From Ignavibacteriota bacterium (GTDB taxonomy: Bacteria > Bacteroidota > Ignavibacteria > Ignavibacteriales > Ignavibacteriaceae), in NCBI GenBank assembly GCA_013285425.1, contig CP053447.1, positions 2,424,001 to 2,488,000 of the forward strand: a stretch of 64,000 nt of DNA, given 5' to 3'. Positions 1-8,286 of this stretch are shown here, one piece after another (within the stretch, counting starts at the first letter, position 1; each line of letters begins with the position of its first letter). The position numbers and the translations under genes were made by a program. The notes below the pieces were generated by a model. The model made no database searches and was not told the origin of the DNA. It was given only the letters and a program-made list of their open reading frames with translations.

Positions 1-1094
1 AAACTTACTTTCCCCTTAAGATAATTTTCAATCAATAGTTTTACACTGTAAGTACCAATGCCTCTTCCCTTTTTTGCTTTGGTACTAAATGAGCGGTTAA
101 ATATTTGCAGTTGAATATGCTTTGGAATAACTCCATTATTAGAAACAACAAAACGAACATTATCCCCATAATCTTTTGCAGTTAAAGAAACTTTACCGCC
201 AGGATTGATTGCCTCAAGAGCATTCTTTATAAGATTACCCAAAGATCTGATTATAAAATGATGATCAGTTTCAATTATCAAAGTATCTTCAGGATATTCG
301 CAAACAAACTCTTTTCCCCTGGTAAGAATATTATCCTGATAAAGCTGATAAGTTTTTTCAAGAATATCTTTTACATTATCTACTGCAGGATAGATAATTA
401 AATTGCCTGCTTCGGCATTGATTAAATCCCTTTGAGCCTGAATTTCCTGAATTAACTGCTCAGAAATATTCTGAAGTATTACGGTATATCTTTCCAGATC
501 TTTGTTAATATCAGCCTCGGAGATCATACCAGATATACCAAAAATAATTGAAGCTGTATTTAATACATCATGAAAAAAAATCCTTTCTAAAAGCTCCCTG
601 CGTTTTTCACTTTCAAGACTTTTAACTGACAGAACTACATATTCCTTATCCCCGTAATTCAGATTAGAGATATAAGTTCTAAAATCAAGTGTCGTTTCAA
701 GCCCATTATTATTCACTTTTATCGCAAATTCATTCTCATAATTTCCTGGTTTTATTAATACATCAGAAAAAGTTTTATTTACACCACATCGAGAGCAATA
801 CTCAGTTTCGCCGCATACATTTCTTTTTCTTAAAGCGTGCACACAGCCAAGCGCTTCACCAATTTTTTTGGCTGCTACATCAATTGTAATTGTATGATTA
901 AAAAATTTTCTGGCTTTATCATTATAAGTTACAACTTGTCTTTCATTATCAAGTATCAAAACAGGATCAGGAAAACACTCAAGAATTTGTTTTATGACCG
1001 GATCATGAGCTATTCCGGTATTAGACTGCGGTTGGATAGGAATCAGATTGGAAATCGGATTAAATGAGTCTATGTTTTTTATATTTGGCAGCAT
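1..1094 (-). CDS. PAS-domain sensor histidine kinase (3' end cut by window edge)
   Basis: The frame is open from an ATG at 1094 to the window edge, giving about 364 residues, and runs off the left side, so only a short C-terminal tail is missing. An N-terminal PAS-like segment (DPVIKQILECFPDPVLILDNE) is followed by a cysteine cluster of spacing C-x9-C-x5-C-x2-C (bases about 785-846). A divergent dimerisation box with the likely phospho-acceptor His follows (FFHDVLNTASII), then an N-box (GNLIKNALEAINPGG) and a G-box (KGRGIGTYSVKLL) of the HATPase_c fold. It probably autophosphorylates in response to a redox or metal signal bound by the cysteines; that ligand is inference. No transmembrane segment is seen, so it is likely cytosolic. 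No response regulator is adjacent in the window. Confidence 0.85.
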   Translation of the reverse strand, partial: MLPNIKNIDSFNPISNLIPIQPQSNTGIAHDPVIKQILECFPDPVLILDNERQVVTYNDKARKFFNHTITIDVAAKKIGEALGCVHALRKRNVCGETEYCSRCGVNKTFSDVLIKPGNYENEFAIKVNNNGLETTLDFRTYISNLNYGDKEYVVLSVKSLESEKRRELLERIFFHDVLNTASIIFGISGMISEADINKDLERYTVILQNISEQLIQEIQAQRDLINAEAGNLIIYPAVDNVKDILEKTYQLYQDNILTRGKEFVCEYPEDTLIIETDHHFIIRSLGNLIKNALEAINPGGKVSLTAKDYGDNVRFVVSNNGVIPKHIQLQIFNRSFSTKAKKGRGIGTYSVKLLIENYLKGKVS

Positions 1095-1559
1095 TCATCT
1101 GTTTCCAATTATTAATTTTAACTTAGATTAAATTGGATATTAAGTGCACATTAAATTTTAAACTTGTCTAATTAACTATCGTTAATATTTATAAAATGTT
1201 GAGTTCTTAAATATGTTTTTTACCGGGTAATGATTTTTATGCCAGGGAAATCGGAAAAATTTTCATTCTGTTTTGCAAATTATTCCAGAGCTTTTACCGG
1301 TGATTTATCTTAACTGAAAAAATAAAATATATATAATCGGGAAACTCAAAGAAAACTTTAGTCTGTGCCTTATAATTAGAAATTGTTCAGAGCCTTTGTC
1401 TGATTTGAGATAATTTTTGTGTGCATAGTCAATGGGATTTTATTTTCCATAGTATTTTATTTGAAAAATTATATTTTAGTATCAGAAAATCTAAAGGCAT
1501 AATAATTGTGAGGCTGTATTAATTATTTCTACTATCTAAAACTTATTTTATAGGACGAA
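1095..1559. other. Gene-free AT-rich spacer
   Basis: This 465-bp gap lies between divergently transcribed genes, so it should hold the promoters of both the histidine kinase and the TerB-like gene. I see no open frame of note, no strong hairpin and no recognisable RNA. An AGGA ribosome-binding site lies just before the ATG at 1560. Confidence 0.5.
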
Positions 1560-1973
1560 ATGAACATACCTTTAATCGATCGAAGCAATTACCTCAAGGG
1601 CTTATTAATAACAGCCAGACTTGATAAAGAGTTAAGTTCAAAGGAAAAGGAAATGTTAAAAACTATTTCCGAAAAATTAGGATTTGCCTCAGATTTTTTT
1701 GAAGAAACAATCAGAAATCTTCTTACAAATAAATATATTGATTCTGATCCCATTGTTTTCTCAGATAAGAGTATAGCTGCCTCCTTCCTTCAGGATGCAA
1801 TCAGTTTAGCCTGCGTTAACAATCTAATTACAAAAGATGAAATAGAATGGTTAAAAAGCGTTGCTTTTGTAAATGATTTGAACTCAGACTTTATTGAAAA
1901 ACAAATTAACCAGCAGAAAAATATTAAAGGATCGATTTTAAACAGAGAGTTTGCTTTATTTTCAATAATCTGA
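1560..1973 (+). CDS. TerB-like (DjlA N-terminal-like) helical protein
   Basis: A 137-residue soluble, all-helical protein. The pattern is two similar halves: ITARLDKELSSKEKEML near residues 17-33 and ISLACVNNLITKDEIEWL near 81-98. Each has an acidic or polar turn followed by a helix, as in the tellurite-resistance TerB / DjlA-N fold. The usual AxADG signature is degraded, so the assignment rests on pattern rather than motif. TerB domains occur in stress and membrane-associated complexes, but no ter genes are nearby, so no function is assigned. The gene is monocistronic, with an AGGA ribosome-binding site 5 bases before the ATG. Confidence 0.55.
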   Translation: MNIPLIDRSNYLKGLLITARLDKELSSKEKEMLKTISEKLGFASDFFEETIRNLLTNKYIDSDPIVFSDKSIAASFLQDAISLACVNNLITKDEIEWLKSVAFVNDLNSDFIEKQINQQKNIKGSILNREFALFSII

Positions 1974-2035
1974 TTTAGCTCTGAAATTTATTTTTTAGAT
2001 TTTTCCTTTGTCGATTACTTGCCTAATCTCTAATT

Positions 2036-2066
2036 TTGGTTAGATATTTTTAAATAGTTTAACCAA
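2036..2066. promoter_or_regulatory. Inverted repeat upstream of tdh
   Basis: TTGGTTA at 2036-2042 is mirrored by TAACCAA at 2060-2066, with a 17-bp AT-rich spacer. It ends about 30 bases before the tdh start, so it could be an operator or a leader hairpin. No regulator is identifiable, and a chance repeat in AT-rich DNA is possible. Confidence 0.3.
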
Positions 2067-2097
2067 TAATAAAATCCAATTCTCTAAGGATCTTACC

Positions 2098-3132
2098 ATG
2101 AAAAAAATGAAGGCATTAGTAAAAAAATATGCAAAACCAGGAATCTGGATGGACGAAGTTCCTGTTCCTGAATACGGACCAAATGATGTACTTATAAAAA
2201 TCCATAAGACTTCAATTTGCGGAACAGATATTCACATTTACAATTGGGATGAGTGGGCACAAAAAACTATTCCGGTTCCAATGCACGTCGGTCACGAATA
2301 TGTTGGAACTGTAGAAGCATTCGGAAGCAATGTTCACGATGTAAAAGTTGGTGAGCTTGTCAGCGGTGAAGGACATATCGTTTGCGGAACTTGCAGAAAT
2401 TGCAGAGAAGGAAGAGGACATCTTTGCCCGAATACAAAAGGAGTTGGAGTTAATCGTCCCGGATGTTTTGCTGAGTATCTTGTAATTCCTGTTTCAAATA
2501 TCTGGCATTGCGATCCGAAACTTCCGAAAGAAATTTTTTCAATATTTGATCCGCTTGGAAATGCAGTCCACACTGCATTATCATTTGATGTTCTTGGAGA
2601 AGATGTACTTATCACCGGTGCAGGACCAATCGGAATTATGGCAGCAGTAGTTGTAAGACATTCAGGTGCAAGAAATGTTGTTATCACTGATATGAATCCA
2701 TATCGTCTGGAGCTTGCAAGAAAAATGGGAGTAACCAGAGCTGTAGATGTAACAAAGGAAAAACTTCCTGATATTGTTAAAGAACTTGGAATGGTTGGCG
2801 GTTTTGATGTCGGATTGGAAATGAGCGGAAGCATCCATGCTTTTAATGATATGATTGATGTTATGTATCACGGAGGAAAAATGGCTTTGCTCGGTATTCT
2901 TCCTGAGAAAGCCGGTGTTAACTGGAACAAAGTTATTTTTAACGGTTTAACGATCCGCGGTATATACGGAAGAATGATGTTTGAAACCTGGTTCAAGATG
3001 CAGGCAATGGTTCAAAGCGGTTTGCCTGTTCAACCAATAATAACACATCGTTTTAAGATTGATGATTATATAGATGGTTTTGAAATAATGAAATCGGGAA
3101 ATTCAGGTAAAGTTATTTTGGATTGGGAGTAA
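2098..3132 (+). CDS. tdh: L-threonine 3-dehydrogenase
   Basis: Oxidises L-threonine to 2-amino-3-ketobutyrate with NAD+, the first step of threonine conversion to glycine and acetyl-CoA. The 344-residue zinc-dependent medium-chain dehydrogenase matches the usual length of about 341. Visible are the catalytic zinc ligands Cys41 and His66-Glu67, the structural zinc cysteines 96, 99, 102 and 110, and the Rossmann motif GAGPIG. The ATG at 2098 has AAGGA eight bases upstream; the family N-terminus (MKALV) matches a second ATG at 2107, so the first three residues are uncertain. Its pathway partner kbl lies on the same strand at 17376, beyond the defence block, although the two are commonly adjacent in other bacteria. 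Confidence 0.95.
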   Translation: MKKMKALVKKYAKPGIWMDEVPVPEYGPNDVLIKIHKTSICGTDIHIYNWDEWAQKTIPVPMHVGHEYVGTVEAFGSNVHDVKVGELVSGEGHIVCGTCRNCREGRGHLCPNTKGVGVNRPGCFAEYLVIPVSNIWHCDPKLPKEIFSIFDPLGNAVHTALSFDVLGEDVLITGAGPIGIMAAVVVRHSGARNVVITDMNPYRLELARKMGVTRAVDVTKEKLPDIVKELGMVGGFDVGLEMSGSIHAFNDMIDVMYHGGKMALLGILPEKAGVNWNKVIFNGLTIRGIYGRMMFETWFKMQAMVQSGLPVQPIITHRFKIDDYIDGFEIMKSGNSGKVILDWE

Positions 3133-3214
3133 TTCTCACTAATTAGTAAAGATTGATATAATATTGAAATCATAGAGAGTCGAGATAGGAAAAATAAAAT
3201 TTAAACTCTGACTT

Positions 3215-3571
3215 CTAATTAATCTTCGATCGAATTCTTACATTTGATTTTGTAATAACAGAAAATGAATTTGTTATTTTTTCTCCATAATTTTTGAGAA
3301 AATTTATAACAAGCTCAGCTTTTTTCCTAGGGAGAATTCCGTGCAATCTTATGAGTATAACTCCATTACGAACCAAGTGTTGCCTGAATACTAGTTCACC
3401 AAAATCTTTGTCAGATGTAATTAGAAGTGATTTGTTTTTATTTGCTTGCAAAATAATATCATTATCGGAAATACCCGGCATCATTTCCAGAACGTAATCA
3501 ACTTCATAACCATTACTTCTTAATAGATCAACAATTTCCGTTTCTATATTTTCATCAGCTAGAAAGTTCAT
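3215..3571 (-). CDS. DUF5615 PIN-like toxin of a type II toxin-antitoxin pair
   Basis: A 118-residue PIN-like (Mut7-C-like) nuclease-fold protein. The family's acidic residues are present at Asp6-Glu7 (LADENI) and Asp54/Asp56 (ITSDKDFGE), in the positions expected for metal binding. In many genomes this family follows a DUF433 gene, and the pair is regarded as a putative toxin-antitoxin system in which this member is the RNase toxin. Here its ATG overlaps the end of the DUF433 gene by four bases, indicating translational coupling. The RNA target is unknown. Confidence 0.85.
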   Translation of the reverse strand: MNFLADENIETEIVDLLRSNGYEVDYVLEMMPGISDNDIILQANKNKSLLITSDKDFGELVFRQHLVRNGVILIRLHGILPRKKAELVINFLKNYGEKITNSFSVITKSNVRIRSKIN

Positions 3572-3798
3572 TTAGAATCTGCGATAGGATAAATCACATC
3601 TGCTTTCAATGCTTTCGCAGCAAAATTGAGCGCTGCTTGTATGCCTTCTTTTGTGAGGTGCGGATGAGATTTGATAATCTGCTCAATTGTTTCTCCTGCT
3701 GAAAGCTTTTCCAAGATTAACTCAACCGTTATTCTTGTTCCTGCAACTACTGGCTTACCCATCATAACATTAGGGTCTGAGATAATATGCTGTTCCAT
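3568..3798 (-). CDS. DUF433 antitoxin
   Basis: A 76-residue protein with the DUF433 hallmark GKPVVAGTRITV near residues 14-25 and a following helix-turn-helix-like region (IEQIIKSHPHLTKEGIQAAL). It is the first gene of a two-gene unit with the DUF5615 protein and presumably neutralises it and represses the operon. It is of full family length and looks intact. Confidence 0.88.
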   Translation of the reverse strand: MEQHIISDPNVMMGKPVVAGTRITVELILEKLSAGETIEQIIKSHPHLTKEGIQAALNFAAKALKADVIYPIADSK

Positions 3799-4222
3799 AA
3801 CTAAAATTTCCTTAAAGCTTTTGATTTAATATACCACAAATTAAAAGTAGAATAAAGATTATAAGGTTTATAAAAAATATTGAAATTGGTGAAGACGGAA
3901 AATTTTGTAGTGGTGTTTCTGAGAAAACATAAGATTTTTCGATTACGATCGCAAATCCTTATAAGATTTTTCGATTATGATCGCTTATTGTTATGGATTT
4001 GTTAAACCAGACTAATCAAAGGCAGGAAGAGAAACGATTAGGAAACTATCATTATCTGGTATCCGGCATCCCCCAAAGGGGCAAGCAGTATCTAGAACAT
4101 TTGGTTCTGCGATACTTAATATTACTCCGGATTTGTTAATAAATTGAAAATTTTAATGAAGAGATATTGATTTTGAATGAGAAGTGAAATTGAATGCAGA
4201 TTTATTTGTTTTAGCAGCCATT
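3799..4222. other. Spacer with short repeats at the edge of the accessory block
   Basis: No gene is supported here. The stretch holds two 24-bp direct repeats (3929-3984) and a short palindrome, CCCC-AAA-GGGG, near 4071-4081. A translated scrap in the first 100 bases (GEDGKFCSGVSEKT then stop) suggests decayed coding DNA, but I cannot name its source. Such scarred spacers are typical between accessory genes. Confidence 0.4.
3929..3984. repeat. Two 24-bp direct repeats
   Basis: ATAAGATTTTTCGATTACGA (first 20 bases) begins at 3929 and recurs at 3961 with one C-to-T change; each copy ends in TCGC. Start-to-start spacing is 32 bp. Only two copies are present, so it is not a CRISPR array. Confidence 0.6.
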
Positions 4223-4453
4223 ATGAAAACACTAACAATAAATCTACCGGACAAATTTGATCTTACACCGGAAGAAACAATGACCTTACTTGCTGTTAAA
4301 TTATATGAGTCCGGGAAACTTTCACTGGGACAGGCAGCAGAACTTGCAGGATATTCAAAAAGAACTTTTATGGAGTTGCTTGGTAATTATAATGTTTCTG
4401 TTTTTGATTTCCCGCCTGAAGATCTGGATAATGATATAGCTGATGCAATTTAA
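4223..4453 (+). CDS. UPF0175 family protein (orphan antitoxin-like)
   Basis: A 76-residue protein that starts MKTLTINLPDKF, the normal family N-terminus. A GTG at 4184 would add 13 residues that do not look like family sequence, so I prefer the ATG at 4223. The central motif LSLGQAAELAGYSKRTFMELL is the UPF0175 helix-turn-helix. Members often sit beside a DUF3368 PIN-like toxin and are taken as antitoxins. No such partner follows here, since the next gene is the restriction subunit on the other strand. It is therefore an orphan, perhaps a remnant of a second toxin-antitoxin module. Confidence 0.75.
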   Translation: MKTLTINLPDKFDLTPEETMTLLAVKLYESGKLSLGQAAELAGYSKRTFMELLGNYNVSVFDFPPEDLDNDIADAI

Positions 4454-4505
4454 TCTACATACAACTTTCGATTACAGCTAATTAAAATCTGGTTAATACA
4501 GTTAT

Positions 4506-7181
4506 TTATCTTCTTTCAAACTTTTCAACCAAATATTTAAAGCTCATATTTGTCTGCACAGCATTATGCGGAATTTGAACATACTTCCAGGGTTTACCAT
4601 CATTAGCTGAAGTATATTCAGATGCATATTTACAATACTCAATTGCTGCTCTCGCTTTATCATTTACTTCGACACTATTCATATCATCTAGTTTTTTAGT
4701 CTCAATAATATAAATCGCAGTCTTGCCTTCAACAACAAAATCAGGATGGTATTGCTTTGAGTTATGTGCCCAATAAATTCTGAATTGATTGTGTGCCGGT
4801 CTTAACCATTTTTCAACATCGTTATCTTGTTCAAGAATTATTGAAAAATCCTTCTCTGTTTTTGAATCAAATTTATAAAGCAGATGATACGTTTTTCTGA
4901 ATCCTGTAAATATCTTCGTTGGTATTGCAGAAGCAGGGTTGATGGTTTCTTTGAAATCATGAATCTGATCCTGTGTGAATTTTGAATAATTATGATCTTC
5001 AATCTTAGTAAAAGCTTTAACATCAATTACTGGTTTTTCAAATTCAGCAGCCTCAACATAAAAATGTTCCATCATTTGCTGATAGATGAATCGTCCAATT
5101 TCTGATTTATGGTATTGAACAACATTTATTAAATCAACATCATTCAAATATTGTCTGAATTTATTAACAGCACTATTAGCAAGCTTGAATAGAAATTCAG
5201 TTTGTTCATCATAGTCAATTTCAGGAAAGTTGATCAATTCATTTACAATTAAATTTTCAGGAGAATCATTTTTAATCCCTCCAAAATGATTGCCGGCAAT
5301 AATATCAATTTCCTGCTCGCGCAAAGTCTTCCTTAATATTTCTTCAGATACGGGTTGATAATTCAGGAAGTTCGTATCAAGTTCAAAATCTCTGAAGCCT
5401 GTTTTGGCAACTTCAGTTGGTTGAATTGTAATACGAGGAATTTCAATTAAGTTTTTGGTGAATTCATCTACTACAGTATCATAATGTTCAGTGAACTCTT
5501 TAATTCTTTCTTCAATAAACATTGACTGCTGAGGATCACATAATATTCTTTGCCTAAAATTATCTACAGCCACTTCTCTAACTTCTTCGTGCTTCAATTC
5601 ATTTACATTTCTTACTGCTGTACTTAATGTCGGGATGGTAGAGAAGATATCTCTCTTAATTTCAAGTTTTAATTTTTCTTCCTGCTTCTTTTCAGGTTCA
5701 ACAATAGCTTCTATCCTTTTTTCTTCATCCTTAATATGCTGTTCAAATCTTGAAGTCGAAGTAACAACTTCTTTTGATCTTCCTAATTCCTGCTCATCAA
5801 TTACAATAACATTTTCCTTCTTAATAATTGAATCTGGCTTATTTGCTTCATCAATTATCTCCTGAAATTTATCGTGAGATACTATTGTCAAAGTATCAAC
5901 TTTTTTTGAGCCGGTTTTTTTTCCAAATGGTAAACGCAAACCTCTACCAATGGTTTGCTCGCGTAAAGTTGTTGATGCTGCTGTTCTCAAAGGTATTATT
6001 GTATAAAGGTTAGTTACATCCCAGCCTTCCTTCAACATATTAACGTGAATTACAATTTCAATTTTATTATTAGGATCTTCCAATGAAAGAAGCAGCTGAA
6101 TGTTTTCTTCTTTTTCTTCTCCCCGCTGACTTGAGTGGATCTCCATTACTTTATCAGAATATCTGCCGTCAAAGAATGCTTTTGACTGAATAAGCTGACG
6201 AAGCTGTGCCGCGTGCTCTGTATCTTTTGCTACAACCAGAACAAAAGGTTTTACTAATTTCGTTTTGCTGTCGCGGAAATAAATATCAAGTGCTACTTTT
6301 GTGTCTTCATGAATGCGAATGCCGTCTTCAAGTTTAATTCTATCAAGTTCTTCTAATTGATATCTGCCAGGATCAAAATCTTTTCGCGTAGCTACAGCCG
6401 GTTCCTTTACAAAGCCATCTCGAATTGCTTTAGCTAACGAATATTCATATACAACATTCTTAAACTTAATTGTATTGCTGCCTCTTTCAACCTGTGGTGT
6501 GGCAGTAAGCTCCAATCCAAGTACTGGATTCAATTCATTTATCACATCCATTCCTCTGTCAGCGCGGTAATGATGTGATTCATCCATCAGAAGAACTAAA
6601 TCTTCCAGCCCGACCAAATACTCAAAGTAAGATTCACCAAGATATTCCGAGAGCCTTTTTATACGAGGAATATTACCGCCTCTGGTTTCTGCATTTATCT
6701 TGGAAATATTGAATACATTTATTCTTATTTCAGATTGATCAAACAGTGTTTTTGCATATTGATAATTATCACCAGTTACAATAACAGGTTTGTTATGAAC
6801 AAACTCGCCAATTCCCTGAAAAACATATTTCGGATGAGTTGAGTCAGAAAAATCTGTAATCAGTTTATTATAGATGGTGAGATTTGGTGCAAGCACAAAG
6901 TAGTTTTTAATTTTCTTTTCTAAATAAAGATAAGCAATAAACGCACCCATTAAACGGGTTTTACCAACACCAGTAGCAAGAGCAAAACATATTGAAGGAA
7001 AATTTCTTTCAAAGTCTGTACAGGTTGGATAAGAACTTTTTACTTTTTCTAATTCCTGTTCAAGATTACAATTCTTTTTTAGTTCAAGCCTGTCCGCTAA
7101 TTCAGTTAGAATATATAAGCTGTCTTCCTGCGGCTTTCTTAAACTTAATCTGTTACGAATGTATAATGTATTATTGCTCAT
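4506..7181 (-). CDS. Type III restriction enzyme, Res subunit (helicase-nuclease)
   Basis: An 891-residue ATP-dependent helicase-endonuclease that would pair with the Mod protein encoded upstream and cleave unmodified DNA. Visible elements are Walker A ATGVGKT (residues 69-75), Walker B DESHH (200-204), the ELTATP motif, the superfamily 2 motif QTIGRGLRLP, and a C-terminal PD-(D/E)XK nuclease core at PD 813-814 with ExK at 827-829. The catalytic elements look complete, so the enzyme should be active. The start overlaps the stop of the DUF1016 gene by four bases, implying translational coupling. It is the last gene of the seven-gene defence operon. Confidence 0.93.
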   Translation of the reverse strand: MSNNTLYIRNRLSLRKPQEDSLYILTELADRLELKKNCNLEQELEKVKSSYPTCTDFERNFPSICFALATGVGKTRLMGAFIAYLYLEKKIKNYFVLAPNLTIYNKLITDFSDSTHPKYVFQGIGEFVHNKPVIVTGDNYQYAKTLFDQSEIRINVFNISKINAETRGGNIPRIKRLSEYLGESYFEYLVGLEDLVLLMDESHHYRADRGMDVINELNPVLGLELTATPQVERGSNTIKFKNVVYEYSLAKAIRDGFVKEPAVATRKDFDPGRYQLEELDRIKLEDGIRIHEDTKVALDIYFRDSKTKLVKPFVLVVAKDTEHAAQLRQLIQSKAFFDGRYSDKVMEIHSSQRGEEKEENIQLLLSLEDPNNKIEIVIHVNMLKEGWDVTNLYTIIPLRTAASTTLREQTIGRGLRLPFGKKTGSKKVDTLTIVSHDKFQEIIDEANKPDSIIKKENVIVIDEQELGRSKEVVTSTSRFEQHIKDEEKRIEAIVEPEKKQEEKLKLEIKRDIFSTIPTLSTAVRNVNELKHEEVREVAVDNFRQRILCDPQQSMFIEERIKEFTEHYDTVVDEFTKNLIEIPRITIQPTEVAKTGFRDFELDTNFLNYQPVSEEILRKTLREQEIDIIAGNHFGGIKNDSPENLIVNELINFPEIDYDEQTEFLFKLANSAVNKFRQYLNDVDLINVVQYHKSEIGRFIYQQMMEHFYVEAAEFEKPVIDVKAFTKIEDHNYSKFTQDQIHDFKETINPASAIPTKIFTGFRKTYHLLYKFDSKTEKDFSIILEQDNDVEKWLRPAHNQFRIYWAHNSKQYHPDFVVEGKTAIYIIETKKLDDMNSVEVNDKARAAIEYCKYASEYTSANDGKPWKYVQIPHNAVQTNMSFKYLVEKFERR

Positions 7182-8284
7182 CGCTTCCCCTTCAAATAAT
7201 TTGACCTGGTTTCAAAATTCAATTTTTCTTTCATTATCTCATTCTTTAGCTCTTCTTCGGTAGGCAGATACGGGATGTATCTGGAAATAAAAATCTGTTT
7301 CTGTTTCGGCGGTAAAGTGAATTTGATAACTGCGTTATTCTTCTCTGCACACAGTATTATGCCGATAGTTTCATTTTCTTCTTTCAATTTGATTTTGCGA
7401 TTAAAATAATTCACATACATCTGCATCTGCCCAATGTCCTGATGAGTTAATTTTCCGACTTTAAGATCAAAGAGTATATGGCTTTTAGTTAGCCGGTTAT
7501 AAAAAACAAGATCAATATAAAAATGCTCGCTATCGAGTGTAATTCTCTTCTGACGGGAAATGAAAGAAAAACCTTTACCTAACTCCAATAAAAATTTTTG
7601 CAAATGGTCTATCAATGCTTTTTCCAAATCTGCTTCATAATATTTTTCACGGTTTTCTAACCCAAGGAATTCCAGTACATAGGGGTCTTTAATTAAATCA
7701 TTTGGTTTATTGATTATCTGACCTCTTTTTGCCATCCTTAAAACTGCTTTTTTATTCTTACTTAATGATAAGCGTTCAAAGAGGAGAGAATTAATCTGAC
7801 GATCAAGTTCTCTTGTACTCCAATTAGAGTTTGCAGCTTCATTCATATAAAATAATCTGGCTTCTTCTTTTTCCAATTTGAGTAAGATACGGTAATGAGT
7901 CCAGCTCAGTTCCTTTCGTAAATAATTTTTGAGATCAATAGATTTATAACGCTCTGTTTGAATAATTGAAGCAGGAGATTCTCCACTCAGTGCGTGGACA
8001 ATTGGAAACGTGATATAAAATTGCCTCATATACCAAAGGTTGTTTTCCGAAAATCCATTTCCAAAATCTTTAGTTAATCTATCCGATAATTCCGTTATAA
8101 GAAACTTGCCGTAATCAGCACGCTTTTTACCTTTCTGCTCTTCCTCTACTATTATCTTTCCGATGTTCCAATAGGCTTCTACTATTAGAAAATTAACTGC
8201 ACGAAAGCTTCTGCTCCGGGCATCGTCAATAACCTGCTTTATGTCATTATAAATATTTTTGGAAAGACTTTTCTTTGATGACAT
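7178..8284 (-). CDS. DUF1016 / YhcG-type PD-(D/E)XK nuclease-domain protein
   Basis: A 368-residue protein of the DUF1016 family. The N-terminal helical domain holds the conserved YWNIGKIIVEEEQ and YGKFLITELS signatures. The C-terminal nuclease-like domain carries IDLVFYNR followed by HILFDLKVGKL; the acidic Asp and Asp-x-Lys fit a PD-(D/E)XK core with D in place of E. These proteins are frequent companions of restriction-modification loci, though their exact role is unsettled. Here the gene lies between mod and res, two bases after mod, and overlaps res by four bases, so it is co-translated with the type III system and may be an accessory nuclease or DNA-binding factor. Confidence 0.88.
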   Translation of the reverse strand: MSSKKSLSKNIYNDIKQVIDDARSRSFRAVNFLIVEAYWNIGKIIVEEEQKGKKRADYGKFLITELSDRLTKDFGNGFSENNLWYMRQFYITFPIVHALSGESPASIIQTERYKSIDLKNYLRKELSWTHYRILLKLEKEEARLFYMNEAANSNWSTRELDRQINSLLFERLSLSKNKKAVLRMAKRGQIINKPNDLIKDPYVLEFLGLENREKYYEADLEKALIDHLQKFLLELGKGFSFISRQKRITLDSEHFYIDLVFYNRLTKSHILFDLKVGKLTHQDIGQMQMYVNYFNRKIKLKEENETIGIILCAEKNNAVIKFTLPPKQKQIFISRYIPYLPTEEELKNEIMKEKLNFETRSNYLKGKR

Positions 8285-8286
8285 TG

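Noticed and set aside
2334..2834. 166-residue minus-strand open frame opposite tdh
   Set aside because: It is entirely inside the well-conserved tdh gene on the other strand and shows no family features.
3929..3984. CRISPR-like pair of repeats
   Set aside because: Only two copies with an 8-bp separation and no cas genes; treated as a simple direct repeat.
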